Shown here: in pieces, positions 1 through 5,578 of the stretch
Layout of the letters: each line of letters opens with the position of its first letter
How positions within the stretch are numbered: position 1 is the stretch's first letter
Translations under genes and position numbers: made by a program
The notes under the pieces: model-generated
Databases searched by the model: none
Told to the model about the DNA's origin: nothing
Seen by the model: the letters and a program-made list of their open reading frames with translations, nothing else
Assembly: GCA_034436035.1 (NCBI GenBank)
Contig: DAOTVW010000328.1
Coordinates: 1 to 6,024, forward strand
Direction of reading: 5' to 3'
From: UBA4823 sp034436035
GTDB lineage: Bacteria > Chloroflexota > Anaerolineae > Anaerolineales > UBA4823
DNA: 6,024 nt

Positions 1-557
1 TCATCTGTAAATCCATCAAAGGAATTGCCTATTTGTTTACCATTTATCCACCACTGTCTAGTGCCGTCTGAATGTATAACGGCAGGACCATCTATACGAT
101 GTAAGTGGTTGCCTACATACCACCACTTTGAACCATCTGCAAGCTCTATTGCTGGTCCATCTAAGCGATGCTTTTTGCCTCCTACATACCAAAACTTATT
201 ACCATTAGGTTGTTCAACAGCTGGACCATCTATACGATGTACCTTATCATACACATACCACTCTTTTTGGCCATCTGCCATTTCGACCGCTGGACCATCT
301 AAACGATGCCTTTTATTATGTATATACCAGAATTTACTACCATCCGCTTTTTCAATTGCGGGACCATTTCGTCTGTGCAGTTTTCCATCTATCAGCCATT
401 CTTTAGTACCATCTGGAAATTCAATAGCAGGACCACCAAGACGATGGAGTTTACCTCCTCCATTGAAATACATTATCTCACCGTTTTTCCCTACTTTAGC
501 ATCGTAGAAAGACGGGCGCTTTTTTCTTGCGCCGAATTTCAAACTAGCCATTTTCAT
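1..557 (-). CDS. Gene A: HRLDGPA-repeat protein, C-terminus cut by window edge
   Basis: No function is recognised. 185 codons are visible and the frame is open to the left edge. The ATG (557-555) overlaps the TGA of gene B, as at every other junction. Residues 1-36 are the N-terminal cap, the most divergent in the window (MKMASLKFGARKK, then PSFYDAKVGKNGE) and one residue longer than usual. Residues 37-174 are six 23-residue repeats; the first reads HRLGGPA and the second HRRNGPA instead of HRLDGPA. Residues 175-185 begin the C-terminal cap and stop at GFTD, so by comparison with its neighbours only about 12 residues are missing and the full protein would be near 197. An in-frame GTG lies seven codons upstream where most paralogs have ATG, which argues that the upstream codon is not the real start. 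There is no signal peptide or membrane segment. The coding assignment is strong because of the family pattern; the role is unknown. Confidence 0.88.
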   Translation of the reverse strand, partial: MKMASLKFGARKKRPSFYDAKVGKNGEIMYFNGGGKLHRLGGPAIEFPDGTKEWLIDGKLHRRNGPAIEKADGSKFWYIHNKRHRLDGPAVEMADGQKEWYVYDKVHRIDGPAVEQPNGNKFWYVGGKKHRLDGPAIELADGSKWWYVGNHLHRIDGPAVIHSDGTRQWWINGKQIGNSFDGFTD

Positions 558-1273
558 AATCCATGCTCTTTCTTCCACCGCTTAAAATCTCTACTGGTAA
601 AACCTTTTTCGGATTTCCCTATCAGATTGTCATTTACCCACCATTCTTTGCTGCCATCAGAAAATTCAACTGCTGGTCCATCTAATCGGTGCTGTTTACC
701 ATTTACATACCAAAATTTTGTGCCGTCAGGCCATATAATAGCTGGACCGCCGAGTCGATGTGTCTGCCCATTCTTATTATAGTAGCAAATATTTCCTTCT
801 TCATCAATAACAGATCCATCCCTTCGAACATGCTTCCTTTTCCATCTTTCAAAATCTCTATCTGTAAATCCTTCTCTTGAGTCTCCTACAAACTCATCGC
901 GTACATACCATTCCTTATCCCCATTTGGATATTCAATAGCTGGACCATCAAGACGATGGAGGTCATTGTTTACAAGCCACTTTTTCCCGCCATTGGCGTA
1001 TTCAACAGCAGGACCGTCAAGTCGGTGTAACTTATCATTTTGATACCATACTTTGGTACCATTGGCATATTCAGCGGCAGGACCATCAACACGATGTAAT
1101 TTGCCATTTATTCGCCACTCCCTATCGCCATTCTGCCATTCAATAGCCGGTCCATCTAGTCGATGCAATTGTTTATTCTCATTATAGTATTTAACATTCC
1201 CCTTGTCATCGATCTTTACATTATGAAAACTAGGCTCTTCTTCTGTACTAAATCTTAAGCTAGCTATTTTCAT
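554..1273 (-). CDS. Gene B: fused double-unit HRLDGPA-repeat protein
   Basis: 239 residues from the ATG that overlaps the TGA of gene C; an alternative in-frame ATG lies seven codons upstream (1294). Order of parts: N-terminal cap 1-35 (EEE type); four repeats 36-127; an internal C-terminal cap 128-148 (GFTDRDFERWKRKH); a shortened N-terminal cap 149-170 (VRRDGSVIDEEGN, then YYN); two repeats 171-216; a terminal C-cap 217-239 ending KKEHGL. This is two array units joined in one frame. At the join (about position 829/830) the usual GL-stop and MKIASLKFS segment are gone. Because neighbouring units normally lie in different frames, the deletion must also have restored the frame. The terminal caps and repeats remain intact, so the fusion looks like a working gene rather than a decayed one. 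Function is unknown. Confidence 0.9.
   Translation of the reverse strand: MKIASLRFSTEEEPSFHNVKIDDKGNVKYYNENKQLHRLDGPAIEWQNGDREWRINGKLHRVDGPAAEYANGTKVWYQNDKLHRLDGPAVEYANGGKKWLVNNDLHRLDGPAIEYPNGDKEWYVRDEFVGDSREGFTDRDFERWKRKHVRRDGSVIDEEGNICYYNKNGQTHRLGGPAIIWPDGTKFWYVNGKQHRLDGPAVEFSDGSKEWWVNDNLIGKSEKGFTSRDFKRWKKEHGL
764..892 (-). other. Fused C-cap/N-cap junction inside gene B
   Basis: This stretch encodes a complete C-cap up to WKRKH, then VRRDGSVIDEEGN in place of the stop codon, new start and first half of an N-cap. It is the remnant of a former gene boundary, with the TTATGA overlap deleted and the frame restored. Confidence 0.85.
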
Positions 1274-1860
1274 AACCCGTGTTTCTTTTTCCATTGTTCA
1301 AACTTTTCATCGGTAAATCCTCTTGTTGATATTCCTATACGTTTACCATTTATATACCATTCTTTATCACCATTCGACCGTTCAATGGCTGGCCCATCTA
1401 GTCGGTGTCTTTTATTATTTACATACCAAACTTTAGTACCATTTGCTTCTTCAATGGCAGGTCCATCTAATCTGTGTCTTTTGCCATTTACATACCAAGC
1501 TTTGTCCCCATTGGCATATTCAATGGCAGGTCCATCTAATCTGTGTCTTTTATTATTTACATACCAAACTTTAGTACCATCAGCTCCTTCGTATGCAGGA
1601 CCGTCAAGACGGTGACATTTACCATTTACATACCACCATTTAGTACCATCTGCTTCTTCAATGGCAGGTCCGTCTAAACGATGAAGTTTGTTGTTTTGAT
1701 ACCACCACTTACCACCATCGGCTTCTTCGTATGCAGGACCGTCTAGACGATGCAACTTACCTTTCTCATTGTAATATCTAACATCTCCCACATCATCGAT
1801 CTTTACTTTATAAAAACTAGGCTCTTCTTCTGTACTAAATTTTAAGCTAACTATTTTCAT
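1270..1860 (-). CDS. Gene C: HRLDGPA-repeat protein, six repeats with dimeric pattern
   Basis: 196 residues from the ATG that overlaps the TGA of gene D; the alternative upstream ATG is at 1881. N-cap 1-35 begins MKIVSLKFS with an EEEPSFYKV segment; six repeats at 36-173; C-cap 174-196 (GFTDEKFEQWKKKHGL). This gene has the most regular repeats in the window: all six carry a perfect HRLDGPA. Their last turn alternates NNK and NGK along the protein (NNK, NGK, NNK, NGK, NNK, NGK), so the recent unit of expansion appears to have been two repeats (138 bp). At the DNA level the same 33 bases recur exactly 69 bp apart around 1450 and 1519. There is no signal peptide or membrane segment. Function is unknown; the protein is probably a soluble repeat scaffold or binding protein (inference). 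Confidence 0.91.
   Translation of the reverse strand: MKIVSLKFSTEEEPSFYKVKIDDVGDVRYYNEKGKLHRLDGPAYEEADGGKWWYQNNKLHRLDGPAIEEADGTKWWYVNGKCHRLDGPAYEGADGTKVWYVNNKRHRLDGPAIEYANGDKAWYVNGKRHRLDGPAIEEANGTKVWYVNNKRHRLDGPAIERSNGDKEWYINGKRIGISTRGFTDEKFEQWKKKHGL
1282..1290 (-). promoter_or_regulatory. Weakest junction purine tract (before gene B)
   Basis: AAAAAGAAA stands before the ATG of gene B, without GAG or GGA. If translation depends on this site, gene B should rely mainly on ribosomes that have just finished gene C. Confidence 0.3.
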
Positions 1861-2168
1861 AATCTGCGTCCCTTTTTCCATTGCTCGAAATCTTCATCTG
1901 TAAAGCCGTCTCTTGAATCAGCAAGAAAATCACCGTTTACAACCCACTCTTTACAACCGCTTACATATTCAACAGCAGGGCCATCGAGACGATGTTGCTT
2001 ACCATTTACATACCATGCTTTGGTACCAGTTGCAAGTTCTATCGCAGGTCCGCCTAGTCGATGCAATTCACCTCTTTCATTATAGTAACAAATATTTCCT
2101 TCTTCATCAATTTTTACATCATAAAAAGATGGCTCTTCTTCTATACTGAATTTTAAACCTGCTTTCAT
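1857..2168 (-). CDS. Gene D: smallest HRLDGPA-repeat protein, two repeats
   Basis: 103 residues from the ATG that overlaps the TGA of gene E; the alternative upstream ATG is at 2189. N-cap 1-34 begins MKAGLKFS, one residue shorter than the MKIASLKFS caps and shared with gene F. Two repeats at 35-80 (HRLGGPA then HRLDGPA; the second contains SGCKEW, a rare cysteine). C-cap 81-103 is unusual: FLADSRDGFTDEDFEQW, then a KKGRRL ending instead of KKEHGL. The changed codons place AAAAAGGGA before the start of gene C, a better ribosome-binding sequence than at most junctions. A 65-bp stretch of this gene (1964-2028) is identical to one in gene J, 3.3 kb away. Two repeats appears to be the minimum in this array. 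Function is unknown. Confidence 0.88.
   Translation of the reverse strand: MKAGLKFSIEEEPSFYDVKIDEEGNICYYNERGELHRLGGPAIELATGTKAWYVNGKQHRLDGPAVEYVSGCKEWVVNGDFLADSRDGFTDEDFEQWKKGRRL
1869..1877 (-). promoter_or_regulatory. Shine-Dalgarno-like tract before gene C
   Basis: AAAAAGGGA ends 8 bases before the ATG of gene C and lies inside the last codons of gene D. It is one of the two best matches to a bacterial ribosome-binding site in the window and supports the ATG at 1860-1858 over the ATG at 1881. Confidence 0.5.
1964..2028 (-). repeat. 65-bp exact repeat, copy in gene D
   Basis: Base for base the same as 5282-5346 in gene J, by direct reading. It encodes the end of one repeat, the NGKQHRLDGPAVEY core and part of the next repeat. 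The flanks differ immediately on both sides. Confidence 0.85.
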
Positions 2169-2389
2169 AACCCATGCTCTTTCTTCCATTTTTCGAAATC
2201 TTCATCGGTAAAGCCATCTGAGGACTTACCAATCAATTCCCCATTTACATACCAGGCTTTATAGTTTCCAAAAAGTAGGACATCGACAAATTCAGCGGCA
2301 GGTCCATCCAGCCTATGCAATTTACCATTTACCCACCATTCTTTATTACCTTGTACATCTTCATAGGCTGGGCCATCAAGACGATGTCT
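2165..2389 (-). repeat. Duplicated block, copy in gene E
   Basis: This block covers the last two repeats and the C-cap of gene E. It corresponds to 2698-2922 in gene F, at a constant offset of 533 bp. The encoded 74 residues differ at only 8 positions, and both copies share the five-residue insertion in the last repeat. Confidence 0.85.
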
Positions 2390-2701
2390 CTGACCATTTA
2401 CATACCATTCTTTTCTGCCGTTTGCCAGCTCAATTGCAGGACCATCCAAACGATGTCGCTTTCCGTTGACATACCACTGTTTGGTACCATCTGGATATTC
2501 AACGGCAGGACCATCCAAACGATGGAGTTTACCGTTTGCATGCCATACCTTGGTACCTACAGCAAACTCCATCGCAGGCCCATCCAGTCGGTGAAATTCA
2601 CCTCTTTCATTATAGTAACAAATATTTCCTTCTTCATCAATTTTTATATCATAAAAAGAAGGCTCTTCCTCGATACTTGTTTTAAAATCAATCATTTTCA
2701 T
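2165..2701 (-). CDS. Gene E: HRLDGPA-repeat protein with a 28-residue repeat variant
   Basis: 178 residues from the ATG that overlaps the TGA of gene F; the alternative upstream ATG is at 2722. N-cap 1-35 begins MKMIDFKTS, a divergent start joined to the standard EEEPSFYDIKIDEEGN. Five repeats at 36-155: four of 23 residues and a last one of 28, which has five extra residues in the turn (EFVDVLLFGNYKAW). C-cap 156-178 (IGKSSDGFTDEDFEKW, KKEHGL). The last two repeats and the C-cap match gene F at 66 of 74 residues, including the odd insertion, so this block was duplicated as one piece. The N-cap DNA is closer to gene D, so E looks like a mosaic of its two neighbours. Function is unknown. Confidence 0.9.
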   Translation of the reverse strand: MKMIDFKTSIEEEPSFYDIKIDEEGNICYYNERGEFHRLDGPAMEFAVGTKVWHANGKLHRLDGPAVEYPDGTKQWYVNGKRHRLDGPAIELANGRKEWYVNGQRHRLDGPAYEDVQGNKEWWVNGKLHRLDGPAAEFVDVLLFGNYKAWYVNGELIGKSSDGFTDEDFEKWKKEHGL

Positions 2702-2922
2702 AACCCGTGCTCTTTCTTCCATTTTTCGAAATCTTCATCGGTAAAGCCATCTGGAGATTTACCGATCGATTCTCCATTTACATACCAGGCTCTATAGTTT
2801 CCAAAAGGTGGGACATTAACGAATTCAGCAGCAGGTCCATCGAGACGATGTAGTTTACCTTCTACCCACCATTCTTTATTACCTTGTGCATCTTCGTAGG
2901 CTGGACCATCTAGTCGGTGTCT
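2698..2922 (-). repeat. Duplicated block, copy in gene F
   Basis: Partner of 2165-2389. The insertion reads VPPFGNY here and VLLFGNY in gene E; no other repeat in the window has it, so the two copies share a recent ancestor. Confidence 0.85.
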
Positions 2923-3093
2923 CAGGCCGTTTACAAACCATTCTTTACCACCATTTGCCAGCTCGATCGCGGGGCCATCAAGACGATGTAACTCGTCCTT
3001 CTCGTTATAGTAAAACACATTTCCATCCTCACTGATTTTTACATCATAAAAAGACGGCTCTTCTTCTGTACTGAATTTTAAACCTGCTTTCAT
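2698..3093 (-). CDS. Gene F: HRLDGPA-repeat protein, three repeats, paralog of E
   Basis: 131 residues from the ATG that overlaps the TGA of gene G; the alternative upstream ATG is at 3114. N-cap 1-34 begins MKAGLKFS like gene D, followed by EEEPSFYDVKISEDGN. Three repeats at 35-108, the last being the 28-residue variant (EFVNVPPFGNYRAW) also found in gene E. C-cap 109-131 (IGKSPDGFTDEDFEKW, KKEHGL). Compared with E it lacks two repeats in the middle of the tract, showing how members differ by whole-repeat gain or loss. No residue in the caps or repeats suggests a catalytic site. Function is unknown. Confidence 0.9.
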   Translation of the reverse strand: MKAGLKFSTEEEPSFYDVKISEDGNVFYYNEKDELHRLDGPAIELANGGKEWFVNGLRHRLDGPAYEDAQGNKEWWVEGKLHRLDGPAAEFVNVPPFGNYRAWYVNGESIGKSPDGFTDEDFEKWKKEHGL

Positions 3094-3530
3094 AATCCAT
3101 GCTCTTTCTTCCATCGCTCAAATTTTTTCTGTGTAAATCTACTCATTGAGGTTCCTACAAATATGCCTTGCACCCACCATTCTTTGGTGCCATCCGGCCA
3201 TATAATAGCAGGTCCATCAAGACGATGTTTTAGGCCGTCTTCAAACCATCCTCTACCTCCGTTTGAAAGTTCAAGCGCAGGCCCATCTTCTCGATGCGGC
3301 ATATCATCTTGATACCATTCTTTGGTACCATCCGCCCTTTCAACAGCAGGACCGTCTAGTCGATGCAATTGTCCTCTTTCATTATAATACCTAACATTCC
3401 CATCATCATCGATTTCTACATCGTAAAAAGATGGTTCCTCATAGTAATGAACATTCCCGTTTTCGTCGATCTTTACATCATAAAGAGACGGTTTCTTTTC
3501 ATCACTAAATTTCAAACTAGCTATTTTCAT
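3090..3530 (-). CDS. Gene G: HRLDGPA-repeat protein with duplicated N-cap segment
   Basis: 146 residues from the ATG that overlaps the TGA of gene H; the alternative upstream ATG is at 3551. The N-cap is 54 residues instead of 35 because a 19-residue piece is present twice: PSLYDVKIDENGNVHYYEE at residues 14-32 and PSFYDVEIDDDGNVRYYNE at 33-51. The first copy follows a KK stretch and the second an EE, so the two may derive from different paralogs. Three repeats at 55-123 are among the most divergent in the array (PHREDGPA, GWFEDG, VQGI). C-cap 124-146 has SRFTQKKFERW, losing the usual G before FT, and ends KKEHGL. Function is unknown. Confidence 0.89.
   Translation of the reverse strand: MKIASLKFSDEKKPSLYDVKIDENGNVHYYEEPSFYDVEIDDDGNVRYYNERGQLHRLDGPAVERADGTKEWYQDDMPHREDGPALELSNGGRGWFEDGLKHRLDGPAIIWPDGTKEWWVQGIFVGTSMSRFTQKKFERWKKEHGL
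3378..3491 (-). repeat. Direct repeat of a 57-bp N-cap segment in gene G
   Basis: Two adjacent 57-bp copies (3491-3435 and 3434-3378) encode PSLYDVKIDENGNVHYYEE and PSFYDVEIDDDGNVRYYNE. All other genes have one copy. The duplication is in frame. Confidence 0.88.
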
Positions 3531-4459
3531 AATCCATGCTCTTTCTTCCATCTTTCGAACTTTTCGTCTGTAAATCCCTTTGTTGATGTTCCTATACGTT
3601 TACCATTTATATGCCATTCTTTGGAACCATCCCCCCATATAATGGCCGGCCCATCAACACGATGTAACTTATCATTCACCCACCACTGTTTAGTACCATC
3701 TGCCCACTCTGATGCTGGACCATCCAGACGATGACTCTTTCCATTCACATACCACCACTTATCACCATTCCTCCATTCAGCAGCAGGGCCGTCAACGCGA
3801 TGTAATTTACCTTTTACCCACCATTCTTTGGAACCATCACTACTCTCAATAGCTGGTCCATCTAAACGATGGAGCATGTCATGTATACGCCATTCCTTAG
3901 TGCCATCGGCTTTTTCAATAGCTGGTCCATCAACACGATGCCTTTTACCTTTTACCCACCATTCCTTAGTGCCATCGGCTTTTTCAATCGCAGGCCCATC
4001 TAAGCGATGACGCCTGTTATTTACCCACCATTCTTTGCTGCCATCAGCGCGTATAACAGCGGGTCCATCTAACCGATGTCTTTTATCATTTGCCCACCAT
4101 TCTTTAGTGCCATCGGCTTTTTCAATAGCTGGTCCATCTAACCGATGCCTCTTGTTATTTGCCCACCATTCTTTATCACCATTAGTCCGCTCAATTGCTG
4201 GTCCGTCTAAACGATGGAGTTTGTCATTTGCATACCACGCTTTATAATCGCCTTGTACAATGGCAGGCCCGTCTAAACGATGAAGTTTGCCATTTGCATA
4301 CCATTCTTCATTACCGTTATTATATTCAACAGCTGGACCATCTAAATGATGTAATTGTCCTTCCTCATTATAATATCTAATATTTCCTTCATCGTCAATC
4401 TTTACACTGTAAAAAGACGGATTCTCTTCTTCACTAAATTTCAAACTAGCTATTTTCAT
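3527..4459 (-). CDS. Gene H: longest HRLDGPA-repeat protein, eleven repeats
   Basis: 310 residues from the ATG that overlaps the TGA of gene I; the alternative upstream ATG is at 4480. N-cap 1-35 (MKIASLKFSEEENPSFY). Eleven repeats at 36-287: the first reads HHLDGPA, the second is one residue short (22, with GDYKAW), and the other nine are regular. Repeats 4, 6 and 7 share AIEKADGTKEW, a sign of recent internal expansion. Most repeats here have the strand EWW where other genes have EWY, so this tract has been made uniform within the gene. C-cap 288-310 (IGTSTKGFTDEKFERW, KKEHGL). The ribosome-binding tract in front of the gene (AAAAGGAAA) is one of the two strongest in the window. The product would be a long regular beta-repeat rod (inference). 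Function is unknown. Confidence 0.92.
   Translation of the reverse strand: MKIASLKFSEEENPSFYSVKIDDEGNIRYYNEEGQLHHLDGPAVEYNNGNEEWYANGKLHRLDGPAIVQGDYKAWYANDKLHRLDGPAIERTNGDKEWWANNKRHRLDGPAIEKADGTKEWWANDKRHRLDGPAVIRADGSKEWWVNNRRHRLDGPAIEKADGTKEWWVKGKRHRVDGPAIEKADGTKEWRIHDMLHRLDGPAIESSDGSKEWWVKGKLHRVDGPAAEWRNGDKWWYVNGKSHRLDGPASEWADGTKQWWVNDKLHRVDGPAIIWGDGSKEWHINGKRIGTSTKGFTDEKFERWKKEHGL
3539..3547 (-). promoter_or_regulatory. Typical junction purine tract (before gene G)
   Basis: AAGAAAGAG, 8 bases before the ATG of gene G, is the common form; A, D, E and F have the same tract and I, J and K have AAAAAAGAG. GAG is a partial match to a ribosome-binding site. The tract also encodes the KKE of the C-cap, so its conservation may be due to the protein alone. 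Confidence 0.4.
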
Positions 4460-5178
4460 AATCCGTGTTTCCTTTTCCATTGTTCGAACTTTTCGTCAGT
4501 AAATCCATCCATTGATTTACCTATACATTCACCGTTTATGTACCATTCTTTTTCATCGCCCCACCATTCAACGGCCGGACCATCTAAGCGGTGCCGCTTT
4601 CCTTTATAGTACCACATTCTTGCTCCATTTGAATATTCAACAGCAGGTCCATCTGGTCTATGTCTTTTATCATTTACATACCACGCTTTATAACCATTAG
4701 CATATTCAATCGCAGGCCCATCCAGTCTATGGCGCCGGCCATTTACAAACCATTCTTTGGTACCGTTTATATGTTCAATAGCTGGTCCATCTTCTCGATG
4801 CCTTTTGTCATTTACCCACCATTCTCTATCTCCATTAGCTCGTATAACCGCAGGTCCATCTAAACGATGGCGTCTGTCTCTTACCCACCATTCTTCATTG
4901 TTTCCCCATACAACAGCTGGACCATCAAGACGATGTTGTTTGCCATTTACATACCACTGTTTAGTACCGCTAGCTCGCTCAACCGCGGGCCCATCTAATC
5001 GATGTTTTTTACCACTTACATACCACTCCTTACCACCATCAGCATATTCAACAGCAGGTCCGCCAAGACGATGGCGTTGTCCTTTCTTGTTATAATACCA
5101 AACATTTCCCCTACTATCGATCAGGACATCGTAAAAAGAAGGCTTCTTTTTATTACTAGACTTTGAACCTACTTTCAT
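4456..5178 (-). CDS. Gene I: HRLDGPA-repeat protein, eight repeats
   Basis: 240 residues from the ATG that overlaps the TGA of gene J; the alternative upstream ATG is at 5199. N-cap 1-34 begins MKVGSKSSNKKKPSFYDVLIDSRGN, one residue short and of the basic KKK type. Eight repeats at 35-217; the third is 22 residues (VWGNNEEWW, missing one residue in the turn), the fifth reads HREDGPA and the seventh HRPDGPA. C-cap 218-240 (IGKSMDGFTDEKFEQW, KRKHGL). Nearly every repeat begins RH or KH rather than LH, so the tract is more basic than in B or C. No signal peptide, membrane segment or catalytic motif is seen. Function is unknown. Confidence 0.91.
   Translation of the reverse strand: MKVGSKSSNKKKPSFYDVLIDSRGNVWYYNKKGQRHRLGGPAVEYADGGKEWYVSGKKHRLDGPAVERASGTKQWYVNGKQHRLDGPAVVWGNNEEWWVRDRRHRLDGPAVIRANGDREWWVNDKRHREDGPAIEHINGTKEWFVNGRRHRLDGPAIEYANGYKAWYVNDKRHRPDGPAVEYSNGARMWYYKGKRHRLDGPAVEWWGDEKEWYINGECIGKSMDGFTDEKFEQWKRKHGL
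4468..4476 (-). promoter_or_regulatory. Shine-Dalgarno-like tract before gene H
   Basis: AAAAGGAAA ends 8 bases before the ATG of gene H, inside the WKRKHGL codons of gene I. The spacing is the same as at all other junctions. It supports the inner ATG (4459-4457) as start. Confidence 0.5.
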
Positions 5179-5558
5179 AATCCATGCTCTTTTTTCCATT
5201 GCTCAAATTTTTCTTGAGTAAAACCAAAACTTGAGGCTCCGATAAAAGTACCATGCACATACCATTGCTTTGACCCATGTGCATATTCAACAGCAGGGCC
5301 ATCGAGACGATGTTGCTTACCATTTACATACCATGCTTTGGTACCATCAACCATCACAACAGCAGGACCACCCTGTCTATGCAATTTACCATTTACAAAC
5401 CATGCTTTTAAACCGTCCATCATTTCTACTGCAGGACCATCAAGACGATGGAGTTGCCCCTTCTTATTATAATACCGAATATTTCCTTCATCGTCGATTT
5501 TCACATCGTAAAAAGATGGTTTCTTTTTATCGCTAAATTTCAAACTAGCTATTTTCAT
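5175..5558 (-). CDS. Gene J: HRLDGPA-repeat protein, three repeats
   Basis: 127 residues from the ATG that overlaps the TGA of gene K. The in-frame upstream codon used as ATG by most paralogs is GTG here (5579-5577), supporting the inner ATG as the true start. N-cap 1-35 (MKIASLKFSDKKKPSFYDVKIDDEGN). Three repeats at 36-104: HRLDGPA, HRQGGPA, HRLDGPA. C-cap 105-127 (GASSFGFTQEKFEQW, KKEHGL). Its first 58 bases and the preceding 20 bases of gene K are identical to the equivalent region one gene upstream, and a 65-bp stretch of its repeats is identical to gene D. It thus shares recent sequence with both a neighbour and a distant member. Function is unknown. Confidence 0.9.
   Translation of the reverse strand: MKIASLKFSDKKKPSFYDVKIDDEGNIRYYNKKGQLHRLDGPAVEMMDGLKAWFVNGKLHRQGGPAVVMVDGTKAWYVNGKQHRLDGPAVEYAHGSKQWYVHGTFIGASSFGFTQEKFEQWKKEHGL
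5282..5346 (-). repeat. 65-bp exact repeat, copy in gene J
   Basis: Partner of 1964-2028, about 3.3 kb away with six whole genes (I to E minus the ends) in between. Ordinary repeats in the array differ at many third codon positions, so exact identity over this length stands out. Confidence 0.85.
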
Positions 5559-5578
5559 AATCCGTGCTCTTTTTTCCA
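5501..5578 (-). repeat. 78-bp exact repeat across the K-J gene junction
   Basis: Identical to 5947-6024, at an offset of 446 bp. It covers the last codons of the upstream gene, the TTATGA overlap and the first 19 codons or so of the next. The match reaches the right edge of the window, so the true repeat may be longer. Confidence 0.85.
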
